A stretch of 64,000 nucleotides of DNA. It comes from Trichoderma breve (lineage: Eukaryota > Ascomycota > Sordariomycetes > Hypocreales > Hypocreaceae). The stretch spans positions 3,534,001 to 3,598,000 of the forward strand of contig NC_079235.1 in assembly GCF_028502605.1 (NCBI RefSeq). Reading direction: 5' to 3'. Made by a program: the position numbers and the translations under genes. The notes beneath the pieces are model-generated. The model was not told the origin of the DNA. It did not search any database and saw only the letters and a list, made by a program, of their open reading frames with translations. Of the stretch, positions 12,000 through 23,893 are shown piece after piece (within the stretch, counting starts at the first letter, position 1; each line of letters opens with the position of its first letter).

Positions 12000-13410
12000 G
12001 TCTGGCGATCGAATTCGTCACGCGTTGGTTCGTATTAGCGCATTAGATGGTGGAATGTGAGCTCGAGTTGGTTTATATAGGTTCGTGCAGCTTGGCGTCA
12101 AATTCGTCAAGCAGATGGTGAGGTGTAGCCAAAAGCCAAAGCCGAGGTCGTGAAGAACGAGTGTTGGGTCTCTGAATGACAGAGTCACCGGCGCAAAGTC
12201 GCACTTCAAAAGACTGACAGCCCAAGCCAGAAGCCAGAAGCAATTAATCGAAGCTGAAACCAAAAAGGGGAGCAAGAGGAAAAAGGAAAGAAAAAGCAAA
12301 CGACACAATGGCGCAGCGGCAGCGTCTAAGACGACGAAACAGCCGTGATTAGCCAAATTCAACAGCAGTTGGGAGTTTGCAAGTTCAATGTTGGTCCGCA
12401 GGCCGGGAGGGGATAAAAAAGACGGAAAGGAGCTGGTGGCCACAGTTACAGGGCCCAATCGCAGATTACGGTGGACGAGGGATGCCAGGCACAGCAGGCG
12501 GAGGCGCTGCACGACAGGCTCTGGCTCTTATTCTGCGGCCCTGGCACCACTATAAAAGGGCCAGCGCTCGAGCCCTGGGGGGGAGCTGCAGCCACTGGAA
12601 CCCGCCCCTCAGCTGCGCATGCAAGGGAACACGCCGTGCCCTTCTCGCAGCCATCGGACGACATCCATCATTGGTCGTGCCAGCGGCGAGATGCTGTTAG
12701 ACTCGACGAGGCGTCTTTACCCCTGAAAGCTCGTCCTCTGCCATCCCGCCGCTAGTCCTATCCGAGCAAGGCCTGTGGCTCCGGCTGCCGAGCTATCGGA
12801 TTGCGGTGCTGAAGCCTCTCTTCTCTTTTGTGCTGTGCACGTTCAGCTTCTGCAAGCCAACAATCCTACTCATTTCCACATTGCGCTCATTATGCAGTAG
12901 CCCGAACGAACAAAAGACAGAAGAAGAAAAAAGAAAAGAAAAGAAAATTGTGCCTTGCCGCTCGAATGACGCCTTTCCCGCGCCATTGCCACCCCTCGCA
13001 GCTAGGCCTGTCTACTTCCATGTACATCTAGTCACTACTCCGAGTAGATGCGGGTACAATTAATTTCCCACGTTTGTCAGATCCCCGAAATGGTCCTATC
13101 CACTCTCATTTGAAGATCCTAGGGCTCTGTTGCGTATGCCCACCGCAGCAAAGACATTTTGTTATTAAAATGTCATGACGGAGCATGTGCGTAAAGTCGA
13201 GGGGGCCTAGCCTTTCGTGTGACCCTGATTATCTCGGCTGAGGGGCTCACATGTGTACAACCTCGTACCCCAAATGCATATGCCATTTCAAAAGCGAAGC
13301 AAACATATAGGCCCCAATCGAGATCTGAAACATTTAACTTTATGTCTTCTATTGTGTGATCGTCATGATCTCGAAGTTGGTAATTTACAGTCAAACTGGT
13401 ACTAAGCATA
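12000..13410. other. Intergenic region, upstream of Uds1 gene and downstream of Dsc2
   Basis: Contains the minus-strand promoter and leader of the Uds1 gene. A TATA-like sequence on the opposite strand (TATAAAAGGG at 12551-12560) has no supported gene behind it. Open frames here are short and overlapping and are not accepted as genes. Confidence 0.5.
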
Positions 13411-14299
13411 CTATAACGCTTCTCGAAACTGGTCCATAATCTGTTGGCCCATCGTGCGCCGTCGATCGGCCTGGCCCTCGGCTTGGCTTTGAGCACCAGT
13501 TGCCACGGCCGTTGCCGGGGCTTCCCCTTCTAATCTTCGCCTTAATCCTTCAAATTCGGCGCTTCTCCTGTAGGAGCTTGAGCCTACCATCCAACCTGGG
13601 AGCCTCCACGTTGTAAAGGATGTGGGCAGCATTCCTGCTCTCCAAGAATATCCCACAACCCAGCCAATCACAGCTCCAAGAACAGAGCCCGGCCACTGCA
13701 GCAAAGCTAGGTGAAAGGCAATACCATATTGGTAAGACTTGTCTGATAGCGTGACGCCGGAAAACTGCTCATTTGTAGGTGGCGCTTGAGACGTTGCTAC
13801 TCGGTATTTGTACATTTGAGGCACCATGGCATGGAATTGTGCCAGAATTGCAAAGATGATTGGTGTAGGCCCGGCCGGCATGTAGTTGAACAAACTCGGA
13901 GCTAGGGGTCGGAAAATGGCGAGGATGAGCGGAGGGAATATGGCTGTGAGTAGAGATGAGATGAGAAGGAATGACTATAAGTTGTCATATGTCAGCAAAT
14001 CGCATCGCATTGCAATAGTGGAAAGGGTGTAGGATAGATCGTACGGCATATTTTCTTGATCCCCACATGCGCTCAACAGCTCTGAGATTGTACAGCGAGA
14101 TGGCCGCGAAGAGCACCTCTGTTGAATTGGTGTAGCATAATTGGTAAGCTAGGAGCCTCCAGAATTGTCGATAGCGAAAGATATGCGTGTCTATCAAGAT
14201 GTAAAAGTAGTGTTTCGCATCGAATAGGCTAGCGGCTATGGAGGTCGAGACCAAGCCCAAGACAGTGAGCCTCGTCACTGGGGCATTCGTAAACGTCAT
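13411..14299 (-). CDS. Rhomboid-like DSC E3 ubiquitin ligase complex subunit 2 (Dsc2/DscB-like)
   Basis: Two exons, 14299-14045 and 13974-13411, split by a 70-nt intron (donor GTACG at 14044, acceptor TATAG), give 272 residues. The N-terminal part (MTFTNAPVTRLTVLGL) is followed by several membrane segments with the rhomboid-like pattern, including FWRLLAYQLCY and a segment around PLILAIFRPLAP. A polar C-terminal tail ends MDQFREAL. No catalytic Ser-His dyad of an active rhomboid stands out, as expected for a pseudoprotease. In fission yeast and Aspergillus the Dsc complex is a Golgi/endosomal membrane ubiquitin ligase required for sterol-regulatory (SREBP) factor cleavage and membrane-protein quality control. 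I do not see a clear C-terminal UBA domain, which some Dsc2 proteins have, so the protein may be the shorter form. Family call is from sequence resemblance. Confidence 0.7.
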
Positions 14300-16128
14300 G
14301 GCTGCGTGTTTGCACTTCTAATCTCTCGTGTGTCTTAGGCCTTCATACTGGGAGTTTGGGCGAAGAATTGTTGTTTATATACACAGGACCAAGGTTGGAC
14401 AGCGGCCGCGCGATGCGCCTCGTGCGATAGGGAAGAGGCGCAGCTTTAAAGGAAGAGATGTGTCCAAAATTCGGAAGCTTCGAGGGAGCCGATTAGGTTG
14501 GTGTTATGGGAAACGCATACAGAGACGCATTACCACAGAAAATAGTTCTTTTGTCCAAAGGCGCAGCCTCACGGACTTGGTAATTGGACGAGATGAAGTT
14601 GATGCGACATGGAAGTAATGACGGCAGCTAACATGTGTCACTTTCGAGGTCACGTGGGCAGCTTTGGCATCAACAAAAACGCTGCTTTAAGGTCAAACGG
14701 AGCCCGGTGGAGCTTCTGCCGACTTTTGAAGAAGAACAGATGGAATAGTGTCCGGGGAATGTGGAGAACTGTCAATGTCAGGCCGACGAAAGTATTATGA
14801 AAGGATTACTTATGGTCCGAAGAGCTCTCGCTATTTTCGGCCCGAGTAATAATCGAACCAACGTACCAAGAATTCGGAAAGACAACTGACACAAGTCGGA
14901 ATTGTTCCGACCAAGATGTGTCGAGGCGAGGAACAAGTCATATCTTGGGACAGTGCGGGACGATGCGTTACATTCCCTTTTACGTATGGGGATGGCGGAT
15001 TGATAGGCTAACTGGGGCCTTACAGCGAGACTAGTACAGTGCCTGAGTCTGTATTCGTACGAGAGCGTCGGTTCATTGTTTGAGCGCTTTCTTCAGGGAG
15101 TGCCATGTTATCCAGCTTCAATTTCAGATGCTACTAGGTGTCTAAGTAGAATTAGTTAACAAGAGCAGCCGGAAGTATGTAACGCTCCTAGACTATCCGA
15201 GAGAAGCAGCAGATACCAAGAAGCAATACGGCAACGAACACTTGGTAGAGAGGAATAGTGTCAGGCAGGTGGTTCAATTCATACTCCAAGCTCGCTCCTA
15301 CGTAGACATAGTCAACAGTATTACCTAGTACTAGTCTCCAGGTATGGTAACCGAAGGAGGTGTATTCCGTATGTATGTAGATATGATTTCACCGGTGGTG
15401 TCCATGCGGTGTTTATCTACTAGCCGAGGCGGGCTACGGAGACAAGGAGAAATAGTCTTGTCTTCCACTTACTCCTCGCAACCCAAGACAAGCTTTCGTC
15501 ACCGAATTCTGATTAGTATTCACCATCTCTGAGCCAAAGAGACAAATCAAGCTCAACAATGGCACAATAAACAAACCAAATAGAAAGAAGAAGAAGAAAT
15601 ACGTCAAATGCTTAGTACGCTGTGCTCGTCCTAGGGGCTGGCTTAGGCTCCAATAAACCCTGCAACTGCTATTCTCCCACCCAAGCCTGACCGACAAAAA
15701 CATTGACGCAATTGCTGCCTCTGTTCCGGCACACGAGTCGAGGCGAAAACCGACGACTAAACTGAAGCGGAAAACGCTCGTTTCTTCCCACCCGCATTTT
15801 CTTCGCCCCGCCACGGGCTGCTTAGGAATCATTGGCTGGACCATCGGCGTCCAAATCGCTTGGATTCGCCGCTCAACGCGCCGCGATCCCGCCCGTTCTA
15901 GGTTGATTCCCTTTGGGCCATTAAAGACACTCCTGCAGCCGGCCCGAACAATCCAATGCCTCTGGCCAATATAGGGTCGCTGGTGCTGGACAGCGTCGTC
16001 TTCCTGCTGCACCTCGTCTATGTGCAGATTGCCCTCTCCCACGCCGAGCCCAGCCAGATCTTCCTCATCCACCTGCTGTCCAGCCTCGGCAATCGCCGTG
16101 CCGATAGCGAGAGCCTCGATTCTCCTCA
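14300..16128. other. Divergent intergenic region between Dsc2-like and transporter genes
   Basis: 1.8 kb of promoter and leader sequence for the genes on either side. A 265-codon minus-strand open frame (15434-16231) overlaps the transporter start, but it is Arg-rich, composition-driven and resembles nothing, so it is not accepted. No RNA gene or repeat array was seen. Confidence 0.5.
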
Positions 16129-18267
16129 ATGGCCTCCTCGCAGCGTGGTGCCTCTGTAGGCTTCGCCATGCCGTTTGACGGCTACGAGTCGCCCACCGAG
16201 GACAACCAGCCCGGTTTTTTCTTTGGACCAACGCCGACGCATTCTGGAGCCACGACGCCGGCGAGGATCTCGATATCCGCTGCTACGCAAAATGTCACTA
16301 CTGTCACGTTTCTCGAGAGGGCTCACCCGCGGTTGCACCGCTTGCAACGGATGCAACATGCTCGGCAGCCCCCAAGTCCCCCAAGTCGCGATCCCAGTCC
16401 CGATGGGTATCAGTCCTCGATTGGGCCCTCTAACCTTGATTCTGTGCTGGATGAGGAGAAAGGCAGCTCATCCCGTAAAGTCGGACTCAAAGACCGCATT
16501 GCTTGCTATCAATGGACCTTTTTTACTATGGTATGTTGAGGAAGGGGTGACTTATACAAGGAGAGCTTATCCAGCACCCCAGCAACTAGGCAATTCAAGA
16601 ATCGTAGCGAGACGCAGAGGAAACTTATTCTCTACTTGGTTCTTCCAATGTCTCATGCTATAACTACCCCTGAATTCGAAGTACTGGTCAGGTTGGGGCG
16701 CTGGATAGTCTCTCACTTTATACACAGATATATACGCAGGCAACCAGCTCACACTCTCACCACTAGACAATGGCGACCGGAGGAGTGGCCAGCGCTCTAC
16801 ATGGATGTACGGATCATGCTACCCCCGCCCGCGATATTTACCGATATACTAACCTGAATACAAGTGTCCTACCAAGCCGAGTGGGTGAATGGCTTTGGAG
16901 TCTTCTTCTGCCTCCTTAATATTGTGCTCTTCCTCACCAACTGCGTATTGTTATCCATGCGATTCTACTTGCGCCCTGGAAGTCTCACCAAATCGTTTAC
17001 GGATCAAGTAGAGTCCCTCTTTATACCCGCCTTTGTAAGCCCCATTAGCCTCAACTCAAGCTCCCATCATCTTCTCAATCTCTCAGTGGCTAACCTTCGT
17101 CTGACAGTTCGTCTCGTAAGTAATTGGATGGCTATCGAGTATACCACTGTTCTTACCATATGCCGTTTTAGTATTGCCGTTATTCTCATCAACATATGCC
17201 AATTTGGCGTCCCGCATTGTGGTGTCTGGCTCCTTAAAACTTTGCAAATCCTCTTCTGGATATACACCGGCCTGAGCGCCGTTGCTAGTGCTGGACTGTA
17301 TCTCATCTTGTGGTCTACACTGTAAGTTTCTCCCTTAACAGCGAATTACAGAGTCTCACACAGATCAACAGAATATTCCCAATTCATATGATGACTCCGA
17401 CCTGGGTTTTCCCTGCGTACCCGCTCATGCTCACAGCACCGTTTGCCTGCAACCTCATCGCCGCAGCTTCCGCCACTGGCCGCATTGACGTACTATATGC
17501 CCCGGCTGTTGCTCTATCGGCTGTTGCAACCCAAGGCACAGGATGCTTGATCTCTCTCATGATATCTGCCGCCTTCATATACCGGCTGATGACACAAAAG
17601 TTGCCCAGAGATTTTCAACGACCTGGTGTTGTAAGTCTTTTTGGCGCTCTGGAACCTATTTCAGGTCATGAGTTAATCGTATTCAACAGTTCATTTCAAT
17701 TGGTCCATATGCTTTCACCGCTGGATCCCTCGGTCAGTTTTAAGATTCCCATTCCAAAGAAGAAAACTCTAACTCTCTGTAAAGCGCAACTCGGAGACGA
17801 AGCCCGTGCTATTTTACCGGCCAACTTTCTCGACACGCAAAACAGCGCGGACATTATCAAGATCATCTCCATTCTCGTCGCCCTTTGGTTCTGGGGTCTT
17901 TCCATGTGGTTCTTCCTCGTCTCTATGGGATCTCTATGGAAGTATCTGCATACAGGAAAGGGCATGCCGTTCCAGATGACATGGTGGTCGTTTGTGTTTC
18001 CAAATACGGCTCTCGTAAGCACCCAACCCCCCATGTCACAACCCCTCTCCATGACTTATTTCACGAACCTTGTTTGGCTCATTTGTTTTCCTCCTGTTTT
18101 AGGTCAACGCAACCGAAATCATGGGGAATATCTTTGAAAGCAGGGGGTTGCAGCTTTTCGGGTGCGCCATGACGATTGCTCTCGTCATTGCGTGGATTGC
18201 CATTTTTGCAACAATGGTTGTTTGCATCAAGCAGAAGAAGCTGCTGTGGCCGAAATCCAAATCTTGA
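16129..18267 (+). CDS. SLAC1/TDT-family transporter (C4-dicarboxylate/malate or related anion exporter)
   Basis: Nine exons close into one 488-residue frame: 16129-16530, 16767-16806, 16865-17034, 17108-17115, 17172-17321, 17372-17630, 17690-17732, 17785-18014 and 18103-18267. Exon 4 is only 8 nt. The first 120 residues are polar and cytosolic. Then come about ten membrane helices with family motifs: ACYQWTFFTMTMATGG at the start of helix 1, FISIGPYAFTAGSL in the middle and MTWWSFVFPNTALVNAT near the end. The family (voltage-dependent anion channel/tellurite-resistance/dicarboxylate transporters) includes yeast Mae1 malate permease and the Ssu1 sulphite pump. The MATGG and SIGP motifs fit the malate/dicarboxylate branch, but the substrate cannot be fixed from sequence. 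The tail ends in a Lys-rich patch. All splice sites are GT-AG, and frame closure across nine exons supports the model strongly. Confidence 0.88.
17108..17115 (+). other. 8-nt microexon of the transporter gene
   Basis: TTCGTCTC is flanked by an acceptor (CTGACAG ending at 17107) and a perfect donor (GTAAGT at 17116). Including it restores the frame and yields the expected Phe-Val-Ser between PAF and IAVILIN. Skipping it would shift the frame. Confidence 0.8.
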
Positions 18268-18525
18268 TGATATTTGTATAGATGTTTATGATTGCTAGAG
18301 TTTCACGATACCCCTCTATGTGTATATCTTTTATTTCCTAGCGTTGCGTTTAGATCCTCAAGCTACTCATTCATGAAGAGCAAAAAGTATACTTCATTCA
18401 CATTGTAACAGATCTCCAAACCAAGTAAAAATACTAACAGATTTGGCAAAAAAATATTTATCTGGTTCAGACAAATATAAAAATTGTCAAAAAGAAAGTA
18501 GAAGCGCCTGGAAGGCATTTCAACG
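18268..18525. other. Short spacer between transporter gene and tRNA
   Basis: Transporter 3' end and, at 18489-18493, an A run that reads as TTTTT on the minus strand, a likely RNA polymerase III terminator for the adjacent tRNA. Nothing else is seen. Confidence 0.5.
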
Positions 18526-18614
18526 GGTCTGGCCGGGGATTGAACCCGGGACCTCTCGCAAGCAAGCTTCAGGGTGTACCCTAAGCGAGAATCATACCAC
18601 TAGACCACCAGACC
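18526..18614 (-). tRNA. tRNA-Pro (anticodon AGG) with an intron of about 18 nt
   Basis: On the minus strand the ends pair as a 7-bp acceptor stem (GGTCTGG with CCAGACC). The D region has TGGTCTAGTGGTATGAT and the T arm has GGTCCCGGGTTCAATCC, both typical internal promoter boxes. The anticodon stem CTCGC/GCGAG encloses TTAGGG, followed by about 18 extra bases and the last loop base. This places the intron one base 3' of the anticodon, the canonical site. Removing it leaves about 71 bases. Confidence 0.9.
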
Positions 18615-19621
18615 TTAGATGTTGTTGGATCGCTGCTTGCTAAACATAATCATAGACCTTTGCTTCAGACAGGATACTGCGAAACACAAGAATTTGCTCG
18701 AAAGTATTCAATAGTTCTAGCATTTACACTTCATGGTAAGATGTAAAAGAAGTGTCTCTTGGCCACTCGCTAGGAGTGGACACGTAAAAATTTTTCTAGC
18801 ATCTTCTACCCCGGCTACCCTCTTCAACAATTTATCGCTGCTTTTATCTAATCACCGTTCCTGAAGTAATTCGTGTTTCCAACCAGACAAACGGTATAAA
18901 GCAAACTACCCTATAATAATACAGTCGCCTAAAAATTTGACACCTATTTCATTTCATTCTATAACACAAGAGCTCTACAACTGAGGAGCTCCGTCTTGAC
19001 ATAGCAACGACAGAATCTGCCGTCAACTATAACTCATTAAACACGACACAACACTGCCATCACAAGCAAAGTATTCAACAGAGGTAGAAAATATGAGTTG
19101 TCATTCGTCAAAACTGTCCGCCATTCCTGGTGTCGTGTCCATCAAAATCACCAAACAATTAGATACTATAGCACAAAAAAAAAAAAAAAAAAAAAAAAAA
19201 ACAATACACTCCCCAACACCATGACTCAGATCGCCAACAATCAATCGCCCCTTCTTACACCGTCGAGTTTTCCATATCCCGTTACCTTCTGCCCTCCCAT
19301 CACCTTCTCTAGAAACCGTACGCCATGCCCTACAACAACGCTCCCTACTCTTAATACGCCGCAGCAGACGGTCTGAGAGAAAAAAGAAAAATCGTAGAAT
19401 AGAGAGCACCAAATGGGAGAACACACAGATCGTTTGGCATATAAAATTCCCCTGGACTCATTTGTCGCTGCAGTCTTGTTTGCTGGATGAAGTTTTATGT
19501 CATTCGCTGCCGCTACTGAGCATCGAGAAACTGAAAATCAATGTGGCTCATTTCAATCGTCCAAATATTTGTACAGCAATGCCGTCACCGCCGCTAATGG
19601 TAGAAACCTAAGCCAATACTT
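18615..19621. other. AT-rich intergenic region with a long poly-A run
   Basis: About 1 kb between the tRNA and the PP2C 3' end. It contains an uninterrupted run of about 27 A residues (19175-19201). No coding gene is supported. Confidence 0.5.
19175..19201. repeat. Poly-A homopolymer, about 27 bases
   Basis: Uninterrupted A run on the plus strand. It may be a simple-sequence tract or the tail of an old retroposed transcript; I see no recognisable cDNA or target-site duplication beside it. Length is likely to vary and to be error-prone in sequencing. Confidence 0.8.
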
Positions 19622-21511
19622 CTAAAGCCTAGCTCTAGGGTCTTGATCTGTCGTAGCATCTAAGTTGACTGTGACATCGCCAGTCTTTTCGCTTGTCTTG
19701 TCACCGTGACCAAAGAAAATGACTTGAACAGTCAAATCATCGCTGTAGTAGGATTAGTATATGCCATAAGAAAGAGGACAACCATAGTGGGAGGAGACTA
19801 ACCGATATCGCCTTGAAAATGGCGATGGTAAAGTTAGGAGAGCACAGACCTGCTCATCGTTGGCTCCTCCAAGGGCGTTGCGGACAAGATGAGTGGCAAC
19901 ATTTTTGTCTCTAACAACAAATCGGTCTCTTGCGTCAGGGTCAATTCCCCATTGTTGCAGACGAATTGGTGTCTTTCCGTCAAACCCAGCCGCTTCTCTG
20001 CCCTGTTCCACGGGGAGCGGCTTGCTCTGCGAGCCAAAGACTTTGGACCATGCCTTGTCAAACTGCGAGCTGGGCCTTCCCGTCTTCTGCGTCTCGATCC
20101 ACTGGCCTACAAGGCCCACAACCTCTTCGTTTGTCAACATTTCCCACAGTCCATCTGTGGCAAGCACAACAAAGTCGCCATTCTCCGGCTCGATCTTGGT
20201 CGTTGTGACAATGGGTTCTGCCGTGACGTAGGGAGGGGTTTTTAGTAGAGGAGAGGGGCTTCGTCCAAAGAAGTTCTCGCGGAGTCTTCCAGCGACATCG
20301 CGGCTCCATTTGTAGACGGCATCACCAAAAGCACGGGTTGGCTCCAAGCCACCCAAGACACGGCCGTTTCGGATAACGTGCTCTTCGCCGGGATGCTCCA
20401 TGCGCATGCGAGCAACTTCAGTGGGGTTGCCTCCTGTCTGGTCCTCGGAAAGAGCCGTAGCTATCCATTTGCCAGACTTTGTTCGACGCCCCAAGACGGC
20501 ACGAGAGTCACCTGTGCACGCCACGCGCAGTAACTTACTCCTGCTGTCATAGAAGGATAGCAAAGCGCAAGAGCCAGACAAGGCAGGCTGCAGCAGCTCA
20601 GCAGCCACAGCCTTGGAGCTGGCCTTGAAGACCTTTTCGACGCTTTTATGGACAATCTCATTGTCGAGACGGGTGAAGCCGGCCTTGATAGCCGAGTCAA
20701 TGGCTTCGGGGGCCGGTGCCGCGTTGGAAGAGGCCTTGTAAGTGCTGTTTAATTCTCGAGCCACGTAGCTAATGAGGCTTTCCCGCAATGTTGCCGATGT
20801 CGTCCAGCCGCTAGAAGATAGGATACCAGTGTTAGCATTTGCCATATGGGATAGATGTTGTATATAATGGCCACAACATGAAGATTAAGGATATACTAAC
20901 GAGTGACCATCGAAAACTCCCCAGAACATCCAATCGCTGCTGCTAACTTCATCCTCGGTGACCCGGGTGGGCACCTCGACAATCTTCTCGGCGTGGTCGT
21001 CCTCAATCGGATCGTTGCTCCCTAGCTGGACGAGGTCGTAGCGCGTGACGCCCTGGCCACGATTGACATAAAAGGACTGTTCCTGGCGACGCAGCTTGGC
21101 CGTGGCCTGGTCGGGCGTCAACATCTCGACGATCCTGCGGCCGTCCTCGGTCGACGACTTGTACAGCGGCCCCTCGCCAACGATGGTGCCCTGCCTTAGC
21201 TCGTCGGCTCCGACAACCAGGACAGTGCGCGTCGGCGCGGCATCGGCCGCCTGAGTATTGGTGAAGCTTCGAGTGACGGCGCTGCCGGGGACGAATTCGG
21301 CGCCGTTGTAGTGCCAGGCGCCGTATCCAAGGATCAGACCAGAGGCCAGCGCGACGGGCAGACGACGGAAGTACATGGACGATCTCAGAGGCACATGGGA
21401 GGTGCTGGACTGGCGAGCGTGGTGAAGGTGATGTCGTCCTGTGTTCCGCACTTGGCTTCGCACGCTGGGGCGGTGACTTGTCCGGAACGCCCTGACAGCG
21501 GCACGATGCAT
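19622..21511 (-). CDS. Mitochondrial PP2C-type protein phosphatase (pyruvate dehydrogenase phosphatase-like)
   Basis: Three exons (21511-20901, 20810-19803, 19742-19622) give 579 residues. Residues 1-45 are rich in Arg, His and Ser with no acidic residue, like a mitochondrial presequence. A hydrophobic segment (about 50-68, LPVALASGLILGYGAWHY) may anchor it in the inner membrane. PP2C motifs follow in order: WGVFDGHSG (metal-binding Asp and Gly), SGSCALL, ACTGDSRAVLG, LEPTRAFGD, ATDGLWEML and RDDLTVQVIFF close to the C terminus. These are the acidic metal ligands of an active enzyme. The closest known group is the Ptc5/Ptc6-type phosphatase, which dephosphorylates pyruvate dehydrogenase E1-alpha; that substrate is inference from family. 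Both introns fall inside PP2C motifs (after DGHS and after RRYR), which confirms the splice model. Confidence 0.88.
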
Positions 21512-22815
21512 CTGGGCGGCGACGAGCTGACTTGTGGGAACAGCGATGCTTGGTTAAGATTGTCCGTCTCTCTTCTTGCCTCGGGTGATGGAGCTGACAA
21601 GGCCGCGGGACAATCTGGAGTGCTAGTTCCGGGTCTAGTGTGAGGTGCTGGGGAGTGCGGCGGTTTGTTGTTTTGCACTGTGCAGATACCCCAGCCCATG
21701 GAAATTAGGGGATCGATTTCGACAGAGACGCCAGCTTAGCTTCCCTGAATAGGGTCATGGGCGTCTACTGGCACAGTGCGGCGTCGCTAATGGCGCGTGC
21801 CTCGATGAACATATCGGGCCTAGAAACAGCAACAAGCTCATTTCGGGAATTGCGCTTTGATCCCTGCACGATGGCAGTACAGGTCACCCCCGAACATGTG
21901 GTTGTTTACTTTTAGGAGGCGGAGGGGGTAGTTTCGTGATATCTTACAAGTGCTTGTACAAAGCATTACTCGTACTGGTATGTAATACGAGAGAATGAAG
22001 ACTGAATGCCTGTAATACTTTTGTGTGCTGGCAAAAGAGCCTAAGCGCTGTGATGCTTGAAGTTCCACAGATGATTGTTGTTCTACCCCTTTACGACTTT
22101 GGCATTTATGCATAACTGTATCCCATTGCCACTGTTTGGAGCCAAATCTGCCCGTGTTCTGGTTAAGAAATCAATTATCTCGTGTTGAAGATCCCATCAT
22201 GGTGTTGGTTTGCCAATGTTCTGGCTTTAGTTACATTCCTACCTCGATGGTAACAGCTATCATCTCTTCTCAATTGAAACTTATGAGCGCCTATCACTGC
22301 GAGGTTAAGTATCGTTGTTACCATCCTTCTATTTACTACGTGCTTGTGTATGTTCCATGCTCAGTTGGTGTTGTCTGAGTTAGCTGGGCTATTTGCACTC
22401 ATTCGATAGTACCTAGTTGATTCAAGCTTCATCTTGCAATTTGGCAGCATTGCTCAAAGATGGACGTCAAAATCAAGTAAAATACTCTTGATTTATTGTG
22501 TGCTTTATTAGTACAATTTATTAATCCCAAGTAATGCAGATTGTGAACAACACATTGAGTTCATGACGTAGATTTAGAGGCTGAACACAGCATGTATTAT
22601 GTGTGGTACCTGCACCTCCTACTGGACCCCTCCAAGCGCCCATGTATCATGTGCAAGCCAACTGCGTGGGGTCTCGTGTGCTGTCATTAGCTGTCCACCT
22701 TTCAGGCCACTTATTCGAACATTCCGACATTTTTCTTTTTTCCGCCACAAGCTTCGACAACTTTCCCACGCAAACCTCAAACCGCTTGGTTCAGATATTC
22801 GCTGCCTGCGCAATC
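21512..22815. other. Divergent intergenic region between PP2C and Get2 genes
   Basis: 1.3 kb holding both promoters. The open frames in it are short and unlike any family. No RNA gene was seen. Confidence 0.5.
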
Positions 22816-23893
22816 ATGGCAGACAGCACCGCGACTTCCAACGACGCCGACGCCGCCGCCCAGCGAGCCGCCGAGCAGGCGCGGCTTCGCAAGGAGCGCA
22901 GAGAAGCAAAGATTAAAGCTGGAGGGTCGGCGAGGTTGGAGAGAATCACGGGTGTTGGCGGCCGTGTGGTTGGAGGTTCGTATACTGCCTGGCTTTTCCT
23001 TCTTTATCTAGGGAGCTTGTTGAAAGCTCTGTGTGAAACATGCTAATGGGAATATCGATGTTGAAGACTCAGACTCTCCAGCCCCGTCCGCTCCGGCCAC
23101 GTTATCAAAGGCAACATCAAGCGAGCACGCGGATCCCGCCGAGATCGACATCTCAGAACACTTCTTCGTTCCGAAAAAGACATCTTCCCGCAAGCCCCTC
23201 GATGGCGTCTTCTCCCCCAGTCCTGAGCCGTCGCTATCTGAGGATCAGCTGCGCCAGATGATGCTCGGCCTCGATCGTCCTGATCAAGCTGGCCCTGGCG
23301 TTGGCGCGGCGGGTCCAGGTCTACCACCCGGCATGGAATTACCACCTGGAATGGAGGACGATCCCATCATGAAGATGATGTCCCAGATGATGTCCGCGGG
23401 CTCGATACCAGGCTTCGGTGGCGCAGATGGAGCTTCCAACCCTTTCGCCAACATGAACCTGCCACAGCAGCAAGCTGCAGTTCAACTACCCAAAGCTTCG
23501 TCCCTGTCTTTCTGGCGCCTCATTCATGCCCTAGTCGCCGTTGGTCTAGGTCTATTCTTCGTCCTCACGACAAACTTCACAGGAAGCAAAGTCGAGCGCG
23601 AGCGCCACGCCCTGGCATTCGATCAAGAGGTGGACGAGGAGATGGAGAAGCGGAAGAATCTGTTCTTCTGGGCATTTGCTACGGCCGAGGTCTTGCTGCT
23701 GTCGACGAGGTTCTTCCTGGATAAGAGGAGTACCAACGCTACGGGATTTGTTGCGACGGCTATTTCGTACTTGCCGCAGCCGTACCGTGGCTACATTGAG
23801 GTTGGACATCGATATTTCCAAATCTTCTCTGCTGTGAGGACCGACATTTTGACGTGTGTCTTTGTGCTTGGTGTTGTGTCATGGCTAGTGTAA
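22816..23893 (+). CDS. get2: GET complex subunit Get2 (tail-anchored protein insertion)
   Basis: Two exons (22816-22975 and 23067-23893, 91-nt intron) encode 328 residues. The N-terminal cytosolic part carries the basic cluster LRKERREAKIKAG, matching the Get3-binding motif of Get2. A low-complexity linker rich in Pro, Gly and Met follows (PPGMELPPGMEDDPIMKMMSQ), then three membrane segments near the C terminus (around SFWRLIHALVAVGLGLFF, LFFWAFATAEVLLLS and the last 20 residues). With Get1, Get2 forms the ER receptor for the Get3 ATPase that delivers tail-anchored proteins. The splice acceptor chosen (GAAG at 23066) gives VVGG-DSDSPAPSAP in frame; nearby alternatives break the frame or add an odd peptide. 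Confidence 0.8.

Noticed and set aside
15434..16231. 265-codon minus-strand open frame
   Set aside because: It overlaps the start of a well-supported transporter gene, is Arg-rich and composition-driven, ends in a low-complexity Phe run, and resembles no family.
19101..19424. 107-codon minus-strand frame containing a Phe run
   Set aside because: The Phe run is simply the translated poly-A/T tract; the rest lacks any recognisable feature.
21838..22378. Short open frames on both strands between the PP2C and Get2 genes
   Set aside because: Under 95 codons, no domain, no conserved-looking splice or start context; treated as promoter DNA.
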